Assembly (NCBI RefSeq): GCF_963678635.1
Contig: NC_087066.1
Location: forward strand, 61,680,054-61,744,053
DNA: 64,000 bases
Direction: 5' to 3'
From: Symsagittifera roscoffensis
Taxonomy: Eukaryota; Xenacoelomorpha; Acoela; Convolutidae
Every line of letters starts with the position of its first letter. The first letter of the stretch is position 1. Below, in pieces: positions 58,450-64,000 of this stretch. The translations under genes were made by a program, and so were the position numbers. A model generated the notes under the pieces. The model saw only the letters and a program-made list of their open reading frames with translations. It was not told where the DNA came from and ran no database searches.

Positions 58450-58990
58450 AAAAACTGACTTCGATTGAAAAAACGCTTATTATGAAACGTTCATAAATAA
58501 AAACCTTATGGTAAACCTATTTTTATTAGTTTTTTTTGAGCAAACGTTGTTAAATTTGAAATACCCATAAAACAAAATTGTATGATAAGTATTTTTTGCT
58601 CATTTCGTGAGCAAAAAAACAAAATTTTTTTATGAGAAAAAACACATTTGTAACACAAACGACGTTAATAAGTTTTTAAAATTTTCAAAGTTTAGTTTGA
58701 ATATTTTACTTCGGCGAAAAAAATGCTTATCATAATATCATCAAAAATTGAAATTGTACGATAACCTTTTTTTTCTCACTAAAAAAAAACTCACTCCTAA
58801 CAAAAAACAACGTAATTAAGCTTTGAACACCCTAAAAACAGTTATTAGCTTTTTTTGAAAACATTGATTTTGGTTGAAAAAATGCTTATTATAATGTTTT
58901 CGTCAATGGAAATTGTAATTTAAAAACATTTTTTTCCATAGAGACCGTGAACGAAATTGTACGATAAACATTTTCGGTCTATGGTGGTCA
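58450..58990. repeat. Three diverged copies of a T/A-rich unit
   Basis: The block GATTGAAAAAACGCTTATTATGAAACGTTCATAAATAAAAACC near 58460 is echoed by GGCGAAAAAAATGCTTATCATAATATCATCAAAAATTGAAATTGTACGATAACC near 58712 and by GGTTGAAAAAATGCTTATTATAATGTTTTCGTCAATGGAAATTGTA near 58874. Spacing is irregular. A small inverted repeat (CCATAGAGACCG...CGGTCTATGG) closes the region near 58938-58984. Confidence 0.5.
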
Positions 58991-59389
58991 ACCAGGGTCA
59001 CACAACACCCATTAAATTTACATGCAGATCCGAATTTTGACGTATTTCTCTCCATTTACCAGTTTTAGATCATGAGGCAATCACATTACGAAAAAAAAAC
59101 AGAAAGCAAAATTTAATTATTATTTGAACAATTGACAATATTAAGGTAAATGAAATTATTTATGTTCAACACCTGGGATGGAAACACATCAGATCTTTTC
59201 TGCTTAATCAAGGATTTGAAAAACGTTCCAGAAAATGTTCTTTAATTATCAAGTGAAGTTTTGAGTGAAATAGAACGCTAACAACTGTTTCTGCCAGAAT
59301 CAACACCTCTTGAAAATTTAAAAAAGACGATTTTTTTGAAAACTAAACTATGGTGTGTTTTTAGCTTTAAAATGAAAATTGATATGACT

Positions 59390-59731
59390 AGCCCTCTGGG
59401 GGGCGGATCTAGGATTTTCTCAAGAGGGGCGGATTTTCATAAAATTTCAAAAATTTTGTCGACATTTTTTTGGGCCGACCAAATTGATATTCTGAGCTCT
59501 CCTAAAACACTCTAAAGACCCTATTTTGACCAAATTTTCCACGCTGCAGGCAAGATTTTGCCTGCATCACCCCACTCAAAATTAGGTGCTGAAGTCGCTC
59601 TTAGAAAAAAATGGATATCTCACAATAGTACAAAAAGAGGACCTTTTGGATCGGCAGGGGGTCGAACTCCTGAAAAGGAATGGCACCCTCACCCTCCGCT
59701 CCCCCCACTAAAAACGCTGGTGAGCCCTCTG
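59390..59731. mobile_element. Small non-autonomous transposon with 9-bp target duplication
   Basis: The 9-mer AGCCCTCTG occurs at 59390-59398 and 59723-59731, bracketing a 324-bp element. The left end is GGGGCGGATCTAGGATTTT and the right end is CCCCCCACTAAAAACGCTGG, imperfect inverted counterparts: GGCGGATCTAG against CTAAAAACGC. A second GGGGCGGATTTT follows near 59440. The element carries no gene. It ends 9 bp before the ion-channel exon, so the right target copy is part of the polypyrimidine/acceptor region. A related remnant lies at 43560-43727. Confidence 0.75.
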
Positions 59732-59740
59732 ATTTTTTAG

Positions 59741-59985
59741 CTATTGAAAATGTCGTGGATCCGGAAACTAATCTGAAGAGTCAGAAACAAATGATTTGCA
59801 ATTTCGGACTAGTCATTTCTCACTATTCTTTCTTCACGCCAAAGATGTCATGCGACTTTGATGTCTCAAAATTTCCCTTCGATAAACAATCTTGCCACAT
59901 CACAATTCAACAGAAACCTGAAAGATTGTGGAAAACCTTCTTTGGGATCCAGCTTGAAGGTTATAACTACAGTTTTCTAAATAAA
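59741..59985 (+). CDS. Cys-loop ligand-gated ion channel, exon with the Cys-loop
   Basis: The exon follows a GATTTTTTAG acceptor and begins with two bases completing a codon split by the intron from 44202 (phase 1). It reads IENVVDPET, then MICNFGLVISHYSFFTPKMS and CDFDVSKFPFDKQSC, the signature Cys-loop: 13 residues between two Cys with the Phe-Pro-x-Asp core. CHITIQ follows. In these pentameric receptors the loop couples ligand binding to channel opening. The 3' boundary is uncertain. The frame stays open to 60057, but sequence after about 60010 belongs to a duplicated repeat, so a donor should lie earlier; GTAGAT at 59986 is the candidate used here. The transmembrane exons must be outside the window or unrecognised. 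Confidence 0.85.
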
Positions 59986-60014
59986 GTAGATCGACTACTG
60001 ACGCGAAAGGCGTT

Positions 60015-60790
60015 TTTAGACCTACAAAGTACATTTAAAATTCTTTGCAGTTCTCAGTAATTCTTAGTAATTGAAACATTGCAGAAGTCGAGCGATTTGC
60101 AACATAAAGAAAAGATTTATTGCGTGAAGGTTTTTTCAACCAGGTCAAGAAGGACAAAACTGTTTGATTTTAAAAATCAAAGAAAGACGTGGTTCAGTCA
60201 TTCTGGTCGCGTCAGTAGTCGATCTACTTTTTTGTTGCGACTTTGCGCGATCCAAATTAGCTATGTTGCGACTCTGTGGGACCCAAATTGGGACTTTATG
60301 CGACTCATGGCTCAACCGTGTTCGACTCATAATTCGACCCTTTTCGACTCTGTCGACCCTTTACGACTCATGGTTCGACCCGGTTCGAATCATGATTCAA
60401 CCCTGTTCGACTCTTGATTCGACCCTGTTCGACTCATGATTCGATCCTGTCCGACTCATGATTAGGCTCTGTTCGCCTCCCGACCGAGTTCGACTAAGTA
60501 TTCGACCCTGTTCGAATTTATCGACCCATGTACGACTGATGATTCGAACCGGTTCGACTCCTGATTCGACCCTGTTCGACTCATGATTCGACCCTATTCG
60601 CCTCATGATTCGACCCTATTCGACTCATGAATCGAACCTGTTTGACTCTATCGAACCTGTTCGACTCATGATTCGACCCTGTTCAAGCCATGATTCGATT
60701 TTGTTCGCATATAGTGTTCATTTGACCATCTTAGTTTGCGACAAAAATCGGACTCCGTTCGACAGTGTCGGCCGAATTATGAGTTGAACA
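60015..60790 (+). repeat. Duplicated segment with minisatellite, copy 1
   Basis: From CTACAAAGTA (60022) the sequence is repeated from 61385, offset 1363 bp. It runs through TTAAAATTCTTTG, CAGTAATTCTTAGTA, TTTATTGCGTGAA, GACGTGGTTC, CATTCTGGTCGCGTCAGTAGT, ATCTACTTTTTTGTTGCGACT and CTCTGTGGGACCCA into the minisatellite. The frames that cross it are chance frames created by the repeat. Confidence 0.85.
60270..60712. repeat. 22-bp minisatellite (TTCGACTCATGATTCGACCCTG)n, array 1
   Basis: About 20 variants of a 22-bp unit, itself two related half-units TTCGACTCATGA and TTCGACCCTG, are arranged head to tail. Variants include GAACCGG, CTATCGACC and TTCGCCTC. The unit is GC-richer than the surroundings and contains the HinfI-like GATTC/GACTC and TCGA palindromes repeatedly. 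Confidence 0.92.
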
Positions 60791-61377
60791 CCTCAGCCAG
60801 GGTTAAGAACCAAACTACTTAGAATTCAACCAGTGTTAAAATGTGTAATTTTTTTTTCAAAAATTGGATCAAAACTTCAGCTCAAAAGTGCATCGTTTTG
60901 ACTTTCACAGTTAATCAGAAATTAATCTAAGCGTACTAAGTAAATTGTTATGAAAAATATATCAAACGAAGCTTCTTTCGCAGATCAACAAGTTTTTAAA
61001 AATCAAGGTCTCCAAAAATTTGCGCAAATCTTTTTGAGTTTTTTTTATGGTAACAAAGACATTTTTGATTAGCTAGCTTAAACAGATATTTGGAGACTTT
61101 AACCTTCTAAATCTTCGTTGTGCTGAGTAGCAGGCTCCTTTTACTATATATATTTTCAATTAGTGATGTGATTATAGATTAAATCATTTTGGAATAATCA
61201 AAAAAGCTAAAAAGACCAATACTGGAGTAAAATTTTTGCTAAATATATCCAAAATTCTAGTATCAATCAAAGCAGTTTTTTATCTTCACTTTCGTCTAAA
61301 TCCAACCAAATTAGAGGGAAACGCATCTCAAGATTTTTTTATACCGATAAATTAAATATAAACAGCACTAAGAAAGT
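60791..61377. other. AT-rich spacer between the two minisatellite segments, no gene
   Basis: No recognisable frame or repeat. Confidence 0.45.
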
Positions 61378-61950
61378 CATAGATCTACAAAGTAGTTTTA
61401 AAATTCTTTGTGATTGTCAGTAATTCTTAGTAGTTGAAAAATAGCAAGAATTGAGCGGTTTGCAGCAAAAAACAACAGGTTTATTGCGTGAAAGTGTTTT
61501 CAACCGGGCCAAGAAGAACAAAACTGCTTGATTTTAAAACTCAAAGAAGGACGTGGTTCGTTCATTCTGGTCGCGTCAGTAGTTGATCTACTTTTTTGTT
61601 GCGACTATGCGCGACCCAAATTAGCTATGTCGCGACTCTGTGGGACCCATGTTGCGACTTTGTGCGACTCATGGGTTAACTGTGTTCGACTCATGATTCG
61701 AGCCTTTTCGATTCCATTGACCCTTTACGACTGATGGTTCGACCCGGCTCGAACCATGATTCAACCCTGTTCGGCTCATGATTCGACCTTATTCGACTCA
61801 TGATCCAACCCTGTTCGCCTCCCGATTGTGTTCGACTCATGATTCGACCCTGTTTGAATCTATCGAGCCTGTACGACTCAAGATTCGAACCGGTTTGATT
61901 CCTGATTCGACCCTGTTTGACTCATGATGCGACCCTGTTTGCCTAAATTT
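61378..61950 (+). repeat. Duplicated segment with minisatellite, copy 2
   Basis: This is the second copy of 60015-60790, clearly diverged, with its own shorter 22-bp array from about 61640 to 61946. The array ends at CCTGTTTGCCTAAATTT, after which homology stops. Confidence 0.85.
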
Positions 61951-62129
61951 TTTAATTAAATAGTCGAAAAACGACGGAATAAAAAACGCCAAGCGATAAC
62001 TTGTTTCAGAAATTTTTTTCATAGTTCGAATAATAATTTGGTTCAAAACCAGTGAACTTGGAAACATTCAATTCCCCATTCTGCACAAAGGCACACTCGT
62101 AGATGGAAATTGATTAAACACGTTTAATA

Positions 62130-64000
62130 TCCTAAGAAGACGCATATCAGGGCCAAGTCATAAATGTTCCGACAGCCCCCTTTTTGGTGTTTGCCCCCTT
62201 TGTTAATTTGACTGCCACCCTAAATGTTTTGACTGCTTTTGTAGGTCTATGGAGTAGTGAACTTTTCAAATTTGAAAAAAAAACGAGAAAATATAAAAGA
62301 AATGAGACTAATTTTGAAAATCTACCACCATACGCAATATAAACTACAAGTGGTACGTTTTGCATTTAGCAAATTAAAACATACATCTAGTAGCATGTCT
62401 GAAATTAGTTTTTAACGATTTCTAAGACGGATTATAACTACGCTTACGCGTTTATAGCGAAAACCATAATGCGCGTCACATATGATAATGCAACGTAAAA
62501 ACATTGCCGAATTGCTGCCTTCATTTTGAAACAATTTAATCAGCCGCTTGCGCGTTTTGAAAAAAAAATTCAATTGACCGCGCTTTATTACTTGCCTATA
62601 AGCTATGTTTAATTGCCAATAAGCTATAGAAGTTTAAAACGAAATTTTAAACTTCTATAACTTAGGAGGAATCAGATTTAATTCAGATAGCATAAAAACT
62701 TTTGATAAAAATGAAGCTTTGTTAAAAAAAGAAAAACTGACTGAATTGAAAGTTCAACCATGAAAATTCCGCAGCTTTTTTAGTAGCTCGAACAATACAT
62801 TGGTTCAAAGCCAAAAACTTAGAAACATTCAATTCCTATTCTTCAGAAAAACACATCTGTAGATGAAAGTGATTAAACTTCTATCAAGATTTATATCAGT
62901 GCAAAGTCCTGATACATCCGACTGACCGCTCACAAGTATCTTCCCCTTTGATTATTTTAACTCCCCCACGAATGTTTTGGTTGCGGTTTAAGGTCTGTGG
63001 AGTAGTTTTTGATGTAAATCTTGTTAAGAAAATTGAGAAAAAAAAACGAAAAACAAAAACAAATTGAGATAAACTTTGAACAAGCAACCACCATATGCAA
63101 TTTACACTTCAAGTGATGCACTTCGCAAAAAAAATCAATAAATGTAGCAAACGGCATGATTTAGTTGATTTTCAAATGACTTCTAATACGGATTAAAAAT
63201 CCGCTTACGCATTTATCGCACGAAATACAATGAGGGTTAATTCTCAAAATTGGCCAAATTCCTTTTTTTAATGAAAATGATCAATTCATTGAATCAAGAA
63301 AACAATCACTTTTACCTTTTAAGCCCCTTACACGCTGCGTGAAGAAAAAAATGTTTTTCGTGTCGCGTATCGTAAAAACATTGGCAAATTGATGACTTCA
63401 TTTTGAAACGATTTGTTCAGCCGCTTACGCGTGTTAGGAGAATGCAATATACGCGCTTTAATTATTGAAAATTGGCCATGATAGCAATTGTCAAACACCA
63501 ATAACTTCTATAACTTCGATAACTTCCACTTCGCAACTAGAAAAATAATAAACATATCAAATGACTTGCCTCCTCTTTTTTCAAACAATTTCTAAGACGG
63601 GTTAAATAGCCGCTTACATGTTTATAGCACGAAGCATAAAACGGGCGTATTTTATCTCAAAGTAGGCAGATTTGTAGTTTTCAGATGAAAAAATCATTGA
63701 AATTCAGCAAGATGAGAAAATGTAAGAAGAGAGTTCCAAACTGCTGGCTTCAAATTGAAGCTATTTAGTCCGCCCGTGTTAATACGGATGTTGAAAAAAC
63801 GTTTTATAACGCGCTTTAGTTATTGCAAATAAGCCATGTTAGCATTTTTCAAACTTTCATCACTTCACGAGAATTCAGGCTTATAAATCTTTTTCACCAT
63901 TCTTTTTTAGATGATCTACCAAAATTTTGTCCAAAATTGCTTTTTTGTATAATCGCATATAACTGGAATTGTACCCAAGCATAAACTTTTCGCAGCTTTC
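62130..64000. repeat. Diverged cluster of foldback-family fragments
   Basis: Two stretches start like foldback arms: ATATCAGGGCCAAGTCATAAATGTTCCGAC at about 62147 and ATATCAGTGCAAAGTCCTGATACATCCGACTG at about 62893. Each continues with a TTTTGRYTGC-GT--AGGTCTATGGAGTAGT block. The box TTCTAAGACGGATTA...CGCTTACGCGTTTAT recurs at 62418, 63180 and 63590, with weaker versions near 62540, 63405 and 63757. Between the boxes are CGCGCTTTA-TTATTG segments. The copies are in plus orientation and more diverged than those at 1087-2320. No gene is visible. Confidence 0.6.

Noticed and set aside
60079-60787. Frames across the 22-bp minisatellite with Arg/Pro/Asp/Ser-rich repeats
   Set aside because: Repeat-derived frames on both strands with no start context or domain.

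Overview
The window is eukaryotic, almost certainly animal, nuclear DNA. It is strongly AT-rich, mostly non-coding and packed with decayed mobile elements, palindromes, satellite-like arrays and microsatellites. Two spliced exons of a Cys-loop (pentameric) ligand-gated ion channel point to a metazoan. The transposon-type proteins (C2H2-finger/SET protein, protein-primed-type family B DNA polymerase, A-rich gypsy-like retroelement) recall families common in marine invertebrates such as cnidarians, but I cannot name the phylum from sequence alone. A run of exactly 200 Ns (39744-39943) looks like a scaffolding gap.

Layout. 1-204: GC-richer end of an open frame that may be the last exon of an upstream gene. 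830-2320: inverted-repeat (foldback) elements. 4890-20016: a head-to-tail duplication of about 7.5 kb (units 4890-12432 and 12433-20016). Each unit carries a signal-peptide-like first exon, repeats, a (TATG)n microsatellite, a foldback arm and a SET-domain/zinc-finger pseudogene. The unit 1 pseudogene is cut off at the duplication junction; the unit 2 copy continues to about 22466 and is followed by an SGNH-hydrolase-like frame (22650-23126). 23340-25515: two satellite-like arrays (about 385 bp and 370 bp monomers). 26068-26730: a near-complete palindrome built of TTAAGGT motifs. 28600-39743 and probably on to about 42900: a decayed LTR-type retroelement with Gag zinc knuckle, protease, RT, RNase H, integrase and further frames, interrupted by the gap. 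43853-44201 and 59741-about 59985: the two ion-channel exons, separated by a 15.5-kb intron. That intron holds a second retroelement Gag remnant on the minus strand (45440-47200), a broken family B DNA polymerase on the minus strand (51715-54310) and a small non-autonomous transposon whose right end lies 9 bases before the exon. 60015-61950: a duplicated segment carrying a 22-bp minisatellite. 62130-64000: diverged relatives of the foldback family.

The best candidate for a working gene is the ion channel. The signal-peptide exon (7896-7973, duplicated at 15433-15510) ends in phase 0 at a canonical GTATGT donor, and the channel exon at 43853 begins in phase 0. All may therefore be one plus-strand gene with giant, transposon-filled introns and a duplicated first exon. 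The most unusual system is the SET/zinc-finger/SGNH cassette: a SUV4-20-like histone-methyltransferase domain in the same reading frame as a transposon-type C2H2 protein. It now carries several stops and frameshifts.
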